From: an uncultured bacterium
GTDB lineage: Bacteria > Verrucomicrobiota > Kiritimatiellia > RFP12 > UBA1067
Direction: 5' to 3'
DNA length: 36,225 nt
Assembly (NCBI GenBank): GCA_902799955.1
Contig: CADCCQ010000020.1
Span: forward strand, 1-36,225
This document shows positions 7,105 to 16,106 of this stretch, one piece after another. Below the pieces are notes generated by a model. That model searched no databases, had not been told where the DNA came from, and was given only the letters and a program-made list of their open reading frames with translations. Numbering within the stretch: position 1 is the first letter of the stretch; every line of letters starts with the position of its first letter. Made by a program: the position numbers and the translations under genes.

Positions 7105-7983
7105 CTATCTCGCGAGCGTCGCCTTGACGCACTTGATGTCGTACAGGCAGTTCTTGGCCTCCTGGGCCACCTTCGGGTCCTCGCTGGACTTCAGCGAAAC
7201 GTACTTGGCCTCAATCCTGTCGAGGTCGGCCTTCGTGATCTTCCTGGCGTTCTTCGCCGACGGGTCGCGGTCCTTCAGGAGCCGGGACGCCGCGACAAGC
7301 TCCGCGAGCTTCTTGACGTCCTTGCTGGCCTTGAGCCCGGCGAACACCCTGACGTACCGCTTGACGTCCTCGGGGTATTTCTTGGCCAGCTCCGTCAAGT
7401 CCTTCTTGAGCGTCCCGAGCTCCTTCAGCCTGAGATACGCGCTCCCCGGAAGGTGCTCGACCTCGTAGTCGAGGATGTGCTTCCACTGGCCGGGGCCGGC
7501 TGGGCGCTTTGCGGAGAATATCGCGTCGCCGCACGCGCCGGACGCCTTGCGGTCGTCGGTGCCGCTGTAGACGAACTGCGCCGCGGCGTCCACTACCGCG
7601 ACAAGCCTGGCGGGCGGCGCCTCGTCTTCGTCGCTGATGAACGCCCCCTCGTACACGGGATAGGTGATGCCGAGCCTGGACATGAGCGCGGCGGCGGCGG
7701 CGCGGTTCGAACGCCCGGTATGGCACCCCAGGACGACAAACGGCTTGCTGGCGTATGTCCTCCACACGCCCTGAAGCCGCTTCATGGCCTCTGCGCCCGA
7801 CGCGTCCGCGTAGTCGCGGCAGTCGAGCAGCACGACCTTCCCCTGGAGATAGCCGGGCGAGACGATGCGTCCGCCAATGCGCGTCTCCGGCGTTACGTTC
7901 CGCCATTCCTTCCCGAAGGCCACCTGCGCGAACGCAATCGCGACACAGGCGGCGGTTACAACAACGATTCCTCTTTTTGCCAT
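7105..7983 (-). CDS. Secreted thioredoxin-fold protein lacking CXXC
   Basis: A 292-aa exported protein with a signal peptide over about residues 1-24 (cleavage after AFG). Residues 45-150 read like a redoxin/TlpA-type domain: GYLQGKVVLLDCRDYADASG, then FVVLGCHTGRS and LGITYPVYEGAF. The place of the redox CXXC is taken by CRDYADASG, so a disulfide oxidoreductase activity is unlikely. The C-terminal 130 residues are Lys-rich and helical, with many DVKKLAEL-like segments and two cysteines near the end. It follows the large glycoside hydrolase by 16 bp and is surely co-transcribed. Its role is unknown. Confidence 0.75.
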   Translation of the reverse strand: MAKRGIVVVTAACVAIAFAQVAFGKEWRNVTPETRIGGRIVSPGYLQGKVVLLDCRDYADASGAEAMKRLQGVWRTYASKPFVVLGCHTGRSNRAAAAALMSRLGITYPVYEGAFISDEDEAPPARLVAVVDAAAQFVYSGTDDRKASGACGDAIFSAKRPAGPGQWKHILDYEVEHLPGSAYLRLKELGTLKKDLTELAKKYPEDVKRYVRVFAGLKASKDVKKLAELVAASRLLKDRDPSAKNARKITKADLDRIEAKYVSLKSSEDPKVAQEAKNCLYDIKCVKATLAR

Positions 7984-7999
7984 CTTCGCACTACCCTTC

Positions 8000-10900
8000 T
8001 CACTTCACTATTACTATGCGCGGGTTCTTCAGGCGGAACGGCTTCGTCTCCAGCGTGTTCGCGCCGGGCTTTACGGACTTCGTGACGTCGAGCCTGTACG
8101 GCGCGCCGATGAAGCCGCCCGCGTACGCGCCGTTCACGGTGATCGCCGCGCTCTTCTCGCCCTCCACGTCGTCACACGCGAGATACACGCGCTCGCCGGG
8201 CTTCAGCTCCGGCAACGTGAACGCAAGTTCCGTCGCGACGCTTTCGGCGAACGGGCTCGCCGTCACGCGTCCGCTCTGCCCGAGTTTCTTCCACACGCCG
8301 CCGCCATAGCGGCAGATCGCGAGCGGTTGCACAGGCGCCTCGCCCGCGCGCTCGACGGTCCAGTCGCTCGAAGACGCGTGGTCGGCCGTGGCGCCCGGCG
8401 ACGTGCGCAGCACTCCGCCCGGCCACTGGATCGCCGCCACGAACCCCGCGTATCCCGGGACCACGTTGTCGGCAAGCACCTCGATGTCGTTCACGCCGGC
8501 CTTCAGGGGGAACTTCACCGCGGTGGGCGTCCGCCAGCCGCCGTAGCTCGGCTCCTCGCCGGCGGGCTGCTTCGCGACCTCGCGACCGTTCACGCGAACG
8601 GAGGCGGCGTTGTCACAGGCGAAGACCATGTTGGCCTCGGCGGCGGCGGGAGAAGTGATTTTCGTCCTGAACGTCACCTTGCCCTGCGCCCTCGGATTGA
8701 CAGGATGCCAGATCCACTGTGCGTATGTGAGTAGCGCGTCCCTCGCGGGCTCCTCGCCCGCCACCGTCATCGGCGTGACTGTTTCCTTCGCAGTCGCCGC
8801 AACGATCTCGCCATTCGGCATGTCCACACGGGGAAGAACCGCATCTTGCTGTTGTACGCTTGCCGTCCCGCTGGCAACGACGGGACTGCTCGACGCAGAA
8901 ACAACAAGCGTACTACAACAAGTAGCAGGCCACACCAAAAACACGGCCTGGCTCGGCTCGAGCGAAAGCTTCACGAGGTCGTTCTCCACCTCCGGCTTCT
9001 CGACCGTGCCCTGCATCGGGTCCCACAGCTCCGCCTCGTCGACCGGCCATGCGGCGGAAACGGAAATATCGCGCCTGCGCTTGCAGTCCTGGTTCGCGAT
9101 GAACAGAGTCTCCCTGCCGTCCTTCACGTAGTGGTTCACTGCGAGCATGCGCCCGTCGGCGGCGGAGAGCCCGGGGAAGTCGAATTCGCGCATGGCGAGC
9201 GGACGATCCTCCCCCGGATAGTTCTTCGCGAGCGCTGCGCGGAGCGTCGCGCCGTCAGGCTCGCCCTCGATGAAAAGAGCGGTGGGCTGCTCGAAGATCG
9301 CGTTCACGACTTTTCTCGCGTCGAGCGCGGTCTTGCCTATAGTGGGCGTGTTGTCCGGCCTGAATCCGTAGCCGACGACCACGCCGCCCGCCTTCGCGAA
9401 CGCAAGCGCCTTCTCGAGCGCCGCGAACGGCACGTACTCAGTGGCGGGAAGCGTGAGGATGTCGTAGAACTCCTTGCCGTTCTCCGTGCGGAGCGCGGGA
9501 CGCCCCGTGCGCGGGTTCTTCGCGATGGTGGCGGCCTCGACCACGTCATAGCCCATCCAGTCGCTGTCGAGCTGCGCGTCCTGGATCGCGAACGCGAACA
9601 TCTCTGGGCGGATCGTCTTGCCTACGTGGTAGCTGATTCCCGGAATGCACTGCGCGACGTGGCAGACGTGCTCGCCGTCGGAGAGCAGCATGGCGCAGCG
9701 GTTGTTGTAGTCGACCCACACGCGGAAGAGCGGGTAGCGCGGCTCGTATCCGCCGTTGTAGAAGTATGGCGGGCAGTCCTTGTCGAACGGGGCCTTCGGG
9801 TTGAAGGAATGGGGGATGAGGTAGTAGCAGCCCTGGTACTGGTGCCAGTCGCACATCCACTTCATCTGCGGATACGTCAGGTCCTGGAAGTACGCGCCGA
9901 AGATCTCGCACCAGTTCTTGCCGTTGTGGCGGTTGTAGACGTGCGCGACCGAGGAGGCGTACTTCGGCATCTGCCCGAAGTCGATCTGGTGCTTCCGGCT
10001 CTCGCGCTGGTTGGGGTAGTACTGGCGGCAGACGAGGTCGACGCCCGGCACCTCGACGTACTTCATCTGCTGCATCACGTTGCCGCCCGCGAGGACGTGG
10101 CTGTAGTAGCAGTTCGCGTGCTCGAGGAAGTGTCCGCTGGAGTAGACGCCGTGCTTTTTGCACCACTCGCTCTGGCGTCCGTACATCGTGCGCCCCCACA
10201 CCTCGGCGCGCGCGTCGTGGTAGCGGAAGAGGGCGCGGGCCTGGTCCTCTGAATCGGCGAGCTTGAACTTTAGCGCCGTCAGGAGCTCGCCCACGTTCTC
10301 GCCGCGCGCCTTCAGCTCCTTCGCGAGCGCGTCGCCCCACCAGGAGCGGAACTGCGGCTCGTCGAAGAAGAAGCCGGGGATCGTGCCGTCCTTGAACTCC
10401 TTCGCGTAGCGGTCGTAGTACGGCTGGTAGTACTCCCCGATGAACCAGTCGACGGCCTCCTCGTCGAGTCCGTTGACGGTGGGGAAACGGTAGTTACCCT
10501 TGGACGTGAACCACGTGTAGACGATCACCTTGTCGCCGTCGGGGCCGGGCCTGAACACGCCCTTCTCGATTTCCTTCACCAGGATGCGCGCGACCTCTTT
10601 CTCCGCCTTCTCCGGCGCCTCGTGCCCCCAGTAGACCGTCCCCTTCACGTCGCGACACTGGTACTTCTCGGGGATGGGGTACTTGCCGCCCATGCCCTGG
10701 CTCGGCCACCAGTAGTCGTCGAACATCATCACCTTCATGCCGCGCTTCTTGCACTCGTCGAGGACGATGTCCACGTCTCGCCACCAGCCCGCGCGCATCC
10801 AGTCGATGTGCGGGCGCGACTCGATCGTGAGGATGCCCTGTCCGCTTTCGTCGACGCGCCCCACGTATTCGCGAAGGCGGGCCTCCGTCTCCGTGCCGTG

Positions 10901-11065
10901 CAGCCAGAAGAGCGGCCCGGTGTTCTCGCGCGCCGCGCCCTTCGGCGAGGCGAAGCCGCAGCACCGCCCTTCCGCGGCGGCCGCCAGCGGCGAAGCCAGC
11001 ATCGCCGCGGTCCCCGCCACTAAGCACCATCGTTTCATCCCCGTGGTCTTCATCGTCTTCATCAT
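8000..11065 (-). CDS. Large secreted glycoside hydrolase (GH106-like)
   Basis: An exported 1021-aa protein with a signal peptide ending near ASPLAAAAEG. The N-terminal two thirds look like a TIM-barrel glycosidase: SRPHIDWMRAGWW, a KVMMFDDYWWPS strand, FFFDEPQFRSWW near residue 235 with plausible acidic catalytic residues, and many Trp/Tyr. The C-terminal part resembles sugar-binding jelly rolls (VFACDNAASVRVNGREV, GVNDIEVLADN). This architecture fits the alpha-L-rhamnosidase GH106-like group common in PVC bacteria, but the substrate is unproven. The ATG at 11065 follows AGAGG by five bases; the ATG at 11062 is equally possible. The gene starts 36 bp after lptD. A Ser/Thr/Val/Gln-rich linker (about residues 713-742) is encoded by a foldback repeat. 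Confidence 0.8.
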   Translation of the reverse strand: MMKTMKTTGMKRWCLVAGTAAMLASPLAAAAEGRCCGFASPKGAARENTGPLFWLHGTETEARLREYVGRVDESGQGILTIESRPHIDWMRAGWWRDVDIVLDECKKRGMKVMMFDDYWWPSQGMGGKYPIPEKYQCRDVKGTVYWGHEAPEKAEKEVARILVKEIEKGVFRPGPDGDKVIVYTWFTSKGNYRFPTVNGLDEEAVDWFIGEYYQPYYDRYAKEFKDGTIPGFFFDEPQFRSWWGDALAKELKARGENVGELLTALKFKLADSEDQARALFRYHDARAEVWGRTMYGRQSEWCKKHGVYSSGHFLEHANCYYSHVLAGGNVMQQMKYVEVPGVDLVCRQYYPNQRESRKHQIDFGQMPKYASSVAHVYNRHNGKNWCEIFGAYFQDLTYPQMKWMCDWHQYQGCYYLIPHSFNPKAPFDKDCPPYFYNGGYEPRYPLFRVWVDYNNRCAMLLSDGEHVCHVAQCIPGISYHVGKTIRPEMFAFAIQDAQLDSDWMGYDVVEAATIAKNPRTGRPALRTENGKEFYDILTLPATEYVPFAALEKALAFAKAGGVVVGYGFRPDNTPTIGKTALDARKVVNAIFEQPTALFIEGEPDGATLRAALAKNYPGEDRPLAMREFDFPGLSAADGRMLAVNHYVKDGRETLFIANQDCKRRRDISVSAAWPVDEAELWDPMQGTVEKPEVENDLVKLSLEPSQAVFLVWPATCCSTLVVSASSSPVVASGTASVQQQDAVLPRVDMPNGEIVAATAKETVTPMTVAGEEPARDALLTYAQWIWHPVNPRAQGKVTFRTKITSPAAAEANMVFACDNAASVRVNGREVAKQPAGEEPSYGGWRTPTAVKFPLKAGVNDIEVLADNVVPGYAGFVAAIQWPGGVLRTSPGATADHASSSDWTVERAGEAPVQPLAICRYGGGVWKKLGQSGRVTASPFAESVATELAFTLPELKPGERVYLACDDVEGEKSAAITVNGAYAGGFIGAPYRLDVTKSVKPGANTLETKPFRLKNPRIVIVK
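8841..8926. repeat. Foldback element inside a coding region
   Basis: Two 22-bp arms, 8841-8862 and 8905-8926, are inverted repeats agreeing at 18 of 22 positions; the inner 18 bp agree at 16. Between them lies a second hairpin, GTCCCG (8865-8870) with CGGGAC (8881-8886). The whole 86-bp unit is read through in frame by the glycoside hydrolase and encodes its low-complexity interdomain linker. The layout is like a miniature inverted-repeat or REP element captured by a gene. Confidence 0.5.
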
Positions 11066-11101
11066 GTCGCCCTCTGCTATGTGTTTGTCGTTGTTCAAGC
11101 G

Positions 11102-13348
11102 TCAGTCGCCGAGGCGGAGGGCAGTGGACGGCCCGAACGCGCGGAGGTAGACGCCGACGCTGAAGCGCCAGTCGTCGTCGTGGCGGGAGCCGTCTATGCG
11201 CCGGTAGTCGTTCTCGTAGGAGAAGCTGAAACGGAAGCCGAGGCAGTCAGTGCGCAGGTCAAGCCACGCGCCGATTTCGTCAAGCTCGTTCTCTCGCAGG
11301 TCCCAGCGCAGGTACGGGCCCCAGGCGACGGCGTCGCAGAGGTCGTGCTCGATGGAGACGCCGGCGTAGGAGAACTTGGACCAGTTGAAGTCCTCGTTGC
11401 GCTCCACCTCCGGGTCGTAGGGCGTGGAGGAGTAGTCCCACCAGCGCTGGTCCCTTGCGGTGTAGGAGAACGTCGCGCTGAAGCTGTCGGAGAACTTGTT
11501 CTTGAAGGCGACGTCGGCGTACGCGACGGTGTCGTTCTCGCCGTCCCACTCGGCGCGGGCGGAGAGCGAGGAGCTCTCCGAGACGCGCCATATCGCCCTC
11601 GTGCCGGGGTAGACGCTGGCCTCGCCGTCCCTGCCGTAGTTGGGGTTCTTCTGGTGGCGGGAGAGGCGGTGGTACCTGTTGCCCTCTGTCCAGGAGGTGT
11701 CGTTGAGCTGCACCGCCGCGTAGAAGTCGATGTCGAAGACCGTCCTCATGCGGCCCTTCTCGTCGGACTTCCTGAAGGCGTTGCGTATGCCCGGGGTGAC
11801 GCCGTACCAGGAGTACGGGAGGTTGCGGCTGCGCCCGGCGAACTGGTCGAGGTAGTCGGCGCTGCCGTCGATGGAGTCGAACCACAGGCCCCTCGCGCCG
11901 CGGCGGAGGCCGTGGTAGGCTGCCTCCTGGGCGAGGAAGTCGGCGTACGGCTCGAGGACGTGGAGCCAGTCCTCGCCGATGGGCGCGGTGCCGCGCGCGG
12001 AGAGCGTGACGCCGCCTTCCGCGATGGTGCGGGAGACGTCGTCGTCGAGGCAGTGCGCCCGCCCGTAGCCGTCGAGGTTCTCCCTCGCGGAGTCGGACCA
12101 GTACGTCACCCTCCCGCCGACGCGCGGGACGACGGACACGACGTCCAGGACCCTGAACGGCATCGTCAGGCGGTGGTAGGAGTCGATGCGGAAGACCTGG
12201 TAGTCCGCCCACTGGCCGGGGTCGTACCTGTACGGGATGGCGGTCGTCAACTTCTTGCCGTGCTTGGCGTAGTTGCGGTCGAGCCATCCGAAGCGCGACT
12301 GCGACTCGTAGTTGACCGGCAGGCCGAACACGCGCTGCGGGAGGACGTCGAAGTACGCCTCGGGGAGGCGGGCCACGCCGCCGTAGAAGTCGTTCAGCGG
12401 ACCGGCGACGCTTACGCCGAAGGCGAAGACGTTCTCGAGGTGCTCCCACGCGAGCTCGTTCCTGTCGGCGCCGGGGAACCGATTCTCGAGGCCGAAGCGC
12501 CCGTCGTGCAAGAAGTCGCGGCGGAAGTGTGAGTCGCTGTAGTACGCGGCGCGCAGGCGCACGGTGTCGCGCTCGGTGGGCCGCCAGCGGTGCGCGAGCG
12601 TGAGCGCATAGCGCTCGTCGGGGACGGTGCTGCCCCAGTTGGCGTAGTGCCAGTGGCGGGAAGAGTTCCAGTGCCTGTCGTAGCGGTCGGCGTCGAGGTC
12701 CCAGGCGTAGTACGCCTTGAACGAGCCCTTGCCGAAGTCGCCGAGGCTCCACCTGAGGCCCTGCCCGAGGGCGACGCCGTTCTCAGTGCGGATGTCGAAG
12801 CGCGTGGAGCCCTTGAGCCCGAACCTGCCCTCCTCCAGGCTGCCGGCGATGCCGTAGACGAACTTGGTGAGCAGGAAGCCGCCCCAGCGACTTCTGTAGC
12901 CTGGCACAACGCGCCAGCCGTAGTCGGTGTCGAGCGGCTGCCACCAGTAGGGGACCCACATCACGGGCACGCCCCAGAGCCTGAGGACCATGTCGCGCGC
13001 GACGACCTCCTTGCCCTCCTCGCCAGAGTCGGTGTAGACGACGGACCCCTTCAGCGACCAGTGGAGGCACGACTCGTCGTTCGTGCACGTCGTGACGATC
13101 GTCGGCTCGGAGAACGTGTACTTCCCTCCCTGCCGCGAGAGGCCGGAGGACATGAGGCGGTACGGCTCGAGGGACGCCCTTACGTTGCCGGTGGCCGTCA
13201 TCGCGCCGGTCTTGTTGTCGGCCGCCATGCGGTCGGCCGAGACCTTCAGTTCGCGACCCTTCGCGCCGGGGACGGCGGCGGAGAGGACGGCGGGCAGGAC
13301 CATCCCGGCCGCGAGGGCGAGGATGCGGTATGTCTTCATCTTCTTCAT
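11102..13348 (-). CDS. lptD: LPS-assembly outer-membrane protein LptD (OstA)
   Basis: A 748-aa outer-membrane beta-barrel that inserts lipopolysaccharide into the outer leaflet together with LptE. It has a signal peptide (about 1-24), then an OstA/LptA-like jelly-roll domain (LKVSADRMAADNKTGAMTATGNV) and the diagnostic segment WGVPVMWVPYWWQPLD followed by GYRSRWGGFLL. The rest is long aromatic beta-strand pairs ending in ALRLGD. It is of ordinary LptD length. Its ATG overlaps the stop of the RNase gene as ATGA, so translation may be coupled, yet a promoter box also ends seven bases before the same ATG. Placing LPS export with cell-wall elongation genes suggests coordinated envelope growth. 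Confidence 0.88.
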   Translation of the reverse strand: MKKMKTYRILALAAGMVLPAVLSAAVPGAKGRELKVSADRMAADNKTGAMTATGNVRASLEPYRLMSSGLSRQGGKYTFSEPTIVTTCTNDESCLHWSLKGSVVYTDSGEEGKEVVARDMVLRLWGVPVMWVPYWWQPLDTDYGWRVVPGYRSRWGGFLLTKFVYGIAGSLEEGRFGLKGSTRFDIRTENGVALGQGLRWSLGDFGKGSFKAYYAWDLDADRYDRHWNSSRHWHYANWGSTVPDERYALTLAHRWRPTERDTVRLRAAYYSDSHFRRDFLHDGRFGLENRFPGADRNELAWEHLENVFAFGVSVAGPLNDFYGGVARLPEAYFDVLPQRVFGLPVNYESQSRFGWLDRNYAKHGKKLTTAIPYRYDPGQWADYQVFRIDSYHRLTMPFRVLDVVSVVPRVGGRVTYWSDSARENLDGYGRAHCLDDDVSRTIAEGGVTLSARGTAPIGEDWLHVLEPYADFLAQEAAYHGLRRGARGLWFDSIDGSADYLDQFAGRSRNLPYSWYGVTPGIRNAFRKSDEKGRMRTVFDIDFYAAVQLNDTSWTEGNRYHRLSRHQKNPNYGRDGEASVYPGTRAIWRVSESSSLSARAEWDGENDTVAYADVAFKNKFSDSFSATFSYTARDQRWWDYSSTPYDPEVERNEDFNWSKFSYAGVSIEHDLCDAVAWGPYLRWDLRENELDEIGAWLDLRTDCLGFRFSFSYENDYRRIDGSRHDDDWRFSVGVYLRAFGPSTALRLGD

Positions 13349-14940
13349 GACTGTGAGTATAGCACTTGAGAGGTTGCCGCGTCAAGTATGGAGAACGACT
13401 CGGGGTGGCGGTGTAGCTCCGAGACGAAGGTGAGGCGTGTGTCGTAGTCCTTCTGCAGCTTCGCGAGCGTGTCGGCGTCCTCGGTCCTGAGGCGCTGCAT
13501 CACCTGCGGCGCGATGACGACCTTCGGCTCGAACGGGCGCTTGTCCGCGGCGGCCTTCCTGAGCAGCGACGTGAGGTGGCGCTGGATCTCGATGGAGATC
13601 GCCATCGGGCTCTTGACGACGCCGTGCCCCTGGCAGTACGGGCAGGCCGACGTGAGCGCGGAGAGGAGCGACTGGTCCTGGCGCTGGCGCGACATCTCCA
13701 GGAGCCCGAGCTCGGAGATCTCCAGCACGTTAGTTCTCGCCCTGTCGCGGCGGAGGGCCTCCTTCAGCGCGCGGTACACCTGCTTCTGGTGCTTGCGGGA
13801 CTTCATGTCGATGAGGTCGAGGACGACGAGCCCGCCGATGTTCCTGAGGCGGAGCTGGCGGGCGACCTCCTCCACGGCCTCGAGGTTGACCTCGAGGATG
13901 GCGTCCTCCTGGGAGCCGTTGCCCTTGTAGTGGCCGGTGTTGACGTCGACGGCGATGAGCGCCTCGGTCTCGTCGATGACGAGGTAGCCGCCGGACTTGA
14001 GCGGGACCTTCCGCGCGAACGCCTCGGCGAGCTGACGCTCGAGGCCGTAGTGCTCGAAGATGTTGGCGTTGCCGTCGTAGCGGCGGATCCTCGACTTCGC
14101 GCGCCTGGAGATGCGCGCGGTCACCTCGCGCATCTGCTCGTAGCTGGCCGCGTCGTCTATAACGATGGCGTCGACGTCCTCGGTGAGCCAGTCGCGGACC
14201 ACGCGCTCGCAGAGGTCGGGCTCGTGGAATATGCAGCACGGGGTGCGGCGCGTCTTGATGTTGGCCTGCATCTCGTTCCAGACGGAGAGCAGGTTCCTGA
14301 GGTCGCGCGCGAACGCGCGGGCGCTCGCGCCCTGCCCCACGGTCCTCACGACGAGGCCGACGTTGTCGGGGAGCGGGAGCCTGTCGAGGATCTTCTTCAG
14401 GCGGATGCGCTCCTTCGCGTCGCCGATCTTCTTCGAGACGCCCCTGAGCGCCGCGCCGTGCGAGTCCTTCGCGCCGGGCATCATCACGAGGTAGCGCCCG
14501 GGGATGGAGAGGTTGGCGACGACGCGCGGGCCCTTCGTCGAGATGGGGCCCTTCGTCACCTGGACCACGATCTCGGATCCCGGCGGGAAGCGCTTGGCGA
14601 TCTCCGCGTCGGAGAGGCGGTTCTTGCGCGGAAGCCTGCCCTGGCGCGGCGTGTCGTCCTCGTCGAGCGCGGCGTCCGCGTCGGGCGTCATGTCCCAGTA
14701 GTGGAGGAACGCGTTCTTCTTCAGGCCTATGTCCACGAACGCGGCCTGGAGGTCGTTCTCCAGGTTCTGGACGCGGCCCTTGAACACGCTGCCGACGAGG
14801 CGCTCCTCCTCGCAGTGCTCCACCATGTACTCCTCGAGCTTTCCGTTTTCCATCACCGCGACGCGGGTCTCGAGCTTCTCCACGTTCACGATTATCTCGC
14901 GCTTCGTCTTCGAGCGCTTCAGCCATCCGAACAGGTTCAT
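13345..14940 (-). CDS. rng: Ribonuclease E/G family protein
   Basis: A 531-aa endoribonuclease that cuts single-stranded, AU-rich RNA and matures rRNA and mRNA. It has an S1-like N-terminal half (VGSVFKGRVQNLENDLQAAFVDIG), the DNase I-like catalytic core with AVDVNTGHYKG and VLDLIDM supplying the two metal-binding Asp residues, and the zinc-link CPYCQGHG. Length and absence of a long disordered tail fit RNase G rather than RNase E. The start follows GAGGAG by five bases. Its ATG overlaps the rodA stop (ATGA) and its stop overlaps the lptD ATG. RNase G beside mreBCD is known from E. coli (cafA), where it also affects cell shape and division. Confidence 0.93.
   Translation of the reverse strand: MNLFGWLKRSKTKREIIVNVEKLETRVAVMENGKLEEYMVEHCEEERLVGSVFKGRVQNLENDLQAAFVDIGLKKNAFLHYWDMTPDADAALDEDDTPRQGRLPRKNRLSDAEIAKRFPPGSEIVVQVTKGPISTKGPRVVANLSIPGRYLVMMPGAKDSHGAALRGVSKKIGDAKERIRLKKILDRLPLPDNVGLVVRTVGQGASARAFARDLRNLLSVWNEMQANIKTRRTPCCIFHEPDLCERVVRDWLTEDVDAIVIDDAASYEQMREVTARISRRAKSRIRRYDGNANIFEHYGLERQLAEAFARKVPLKSGGYLVIDETEALIAVDVNTGHYKGNGSQEDAILEVNLEAVEEVARQLRLRNIGGLVVLDLIDMKSRKHQKQVYRALKEALRRDRARTNVLEISELGLLEMSRQRQDQSLLSALTSACPYCQGHGVVKSPMAISIEIQRHLTSLLRKAAADKRPFEPKVVIAPQVMQRLRTEDADTLAKLQKDYDTRLTFVSELHRHPESFSILDAATSQVLYSQS
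13356..13385 (-). promoter_or_regulatory. Internal promoter before lptD, leaderless
   Basis: On the minus strand, TTGACG (13385-13380), an 18-bp spacer and TATACT (13361-13356) lie inside the last codons of the RNase gene. Seven bases (CACAGTC) separate the -10 box from the lptD ATG. It could give lptD its own leaderless transcript on top of read-through. Confidence 0.5.
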
Positions 14941-16106
14941 TTTATCTCCTCTCTGTGAAGTGACACACTTTGTACAAGTCCAAGTCCGCACAGAACCGTC
15001 ACCAGGAACGTGCGGCCAAGCGAAAGGAACGGCAGCGGCAACCCCGTGATGGGCACAAGCCCCAGGGACATGCCTATGTTGACGTAGACGTGGGCGAACA
15101 CCAGCGTCGCCATGCCCAGCGCCAACAGCCTGCCCCTGCCGTCCGCCGCCGCCACGGCCGCGTGAGCGGTCGAGACGCCCAGGAGGGCGAACAGCGCCAG
15201 CAACAGCAGGGATCCCTTCAAATATCCCATCTCCTCCGCCCATACGCAGAAGATGAAGTCGTTCATTATGCCCATGGGCGGCAGGAGCTCTCGGCGTATC
15301 GCCTCGCCCTTCCCGTAGCCCTTGCCCATGAGCCCGCCGGAGCCGATCGTCATCGTCGCCTGGCGGAGGTTGTATCCGGAGCGGAGCCTGTCCGCCCCGG
15401 GGTTCAGGAAGGTCTTGACCCGTGTGACCTGGTGGTCCTTGAGCGGGAGCGCGTTCATGATCGCCTCGCGCCGCTCCTGGGGGACGCCAGGGCGCTCGGC
15501 CTCGTGCACCGCGCCGAGGAGCGCGCTCACGCAGATGCAGCCCACCGCCGCGAGCGCGAGGAGCCCCTTTGTCCAGACGCCCGCCGCGAGCAGCATCACG
15601 ACGACCGCCGGCACAAGCGCGAGCGTCGTGCCGAGGTCGGGCTCCATTAGGATCAGAGCGCACGGGAGGCCGATGACGGCCGTCGCCAGGAGGAAGCCCC
15701 GGAACCCGAACTGCCCCCGGAAGCGCTCCTCCCCTCCGCCGAAGAGCTGCGCGACGAACGCGATGACGCACAGCTTGGAGATCTCGCTCGGCTGGAAGAA
15801 CCACAGCCAACGCCTCCCGCCGAACTGCATCGTACCGACGAGCAGCACTAGGACAAGCATCAGCACGGCGAAGCCGTACGCAGGCGCCGACAGCCAGTCG
15901 AGGACCGTCCGGTAGTCGACGAGCGCGAGGACGAAGTACAAGACCAGCCCGAAGAGCGACGTGGCGACCATCGACTTCCACTTGGCGGCCATCACGGCAG
16001 AGCCGCGCGCCGCGCCCGCGGAGTGCAGGACCATCGCGCCGATCACGATGAGCGCAACCATGGACGCGAACGAAATCCAGTTGAACCTCTTGAGGAAGGT
16101 CATCAT
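14937..16106 (-). CDS. rodA: Rod-shape SEDS glycosyltransferase RodA
   Basis: A 389-aa integral membrane protein of the SEDS family that polymerises lipid II into glycan strands during elongation, paired with PBP2. Family motifs are WLWFFQPSEISKL, the MEPDLGTT loop holding the essential Asp, NDFIFCVWAEEMGYLKG and the C-terminal GLPLPFLSLGRT (usually FVSYGGT). About ten membrane segments can be counted. The large loop between the PDLGTT region and NDFIF is present, with KTFLNPGADRLRSGYNLRQA. AGGAGG precedes the ATG by seven bases inside the PBP2 gene, whose stop overlaps it. Confidence 0.95.
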   Translation of the reverse strand: MMTFLKRFNWISFASMVALIVIGAMVLHSAGAARGSAVMAAKWKSMVATSLFGLVLYFVLALVDYRTVLDWLSAPAYGFAVLMLVLVLLVGTMQFGGRRWLWFFQPSEISKLCVIAFVAQLFGGGEERFRGQFGFRGFLLATAVIGLPCALILMEPDLGTTLALVPAVVVMLLAAGVWTKGLLALAAVGCICVSALLGAVHEAERPGVPQERREAIMNALPLKDHQVTRVKTFLNPGADRLRSGYNLRQATMTIGSGGLMGKGYGKGEAIRRELLPPMGIMNDFIFCVWAEEMGYLKGSLLLLALFALLGVSTAHAAVAAADGRGRLLALGMATLVFAHVYVNIGMSLGLVPITGLPLPFLSLGRTFLVTVLCGLGLVQSVSLHREEIK

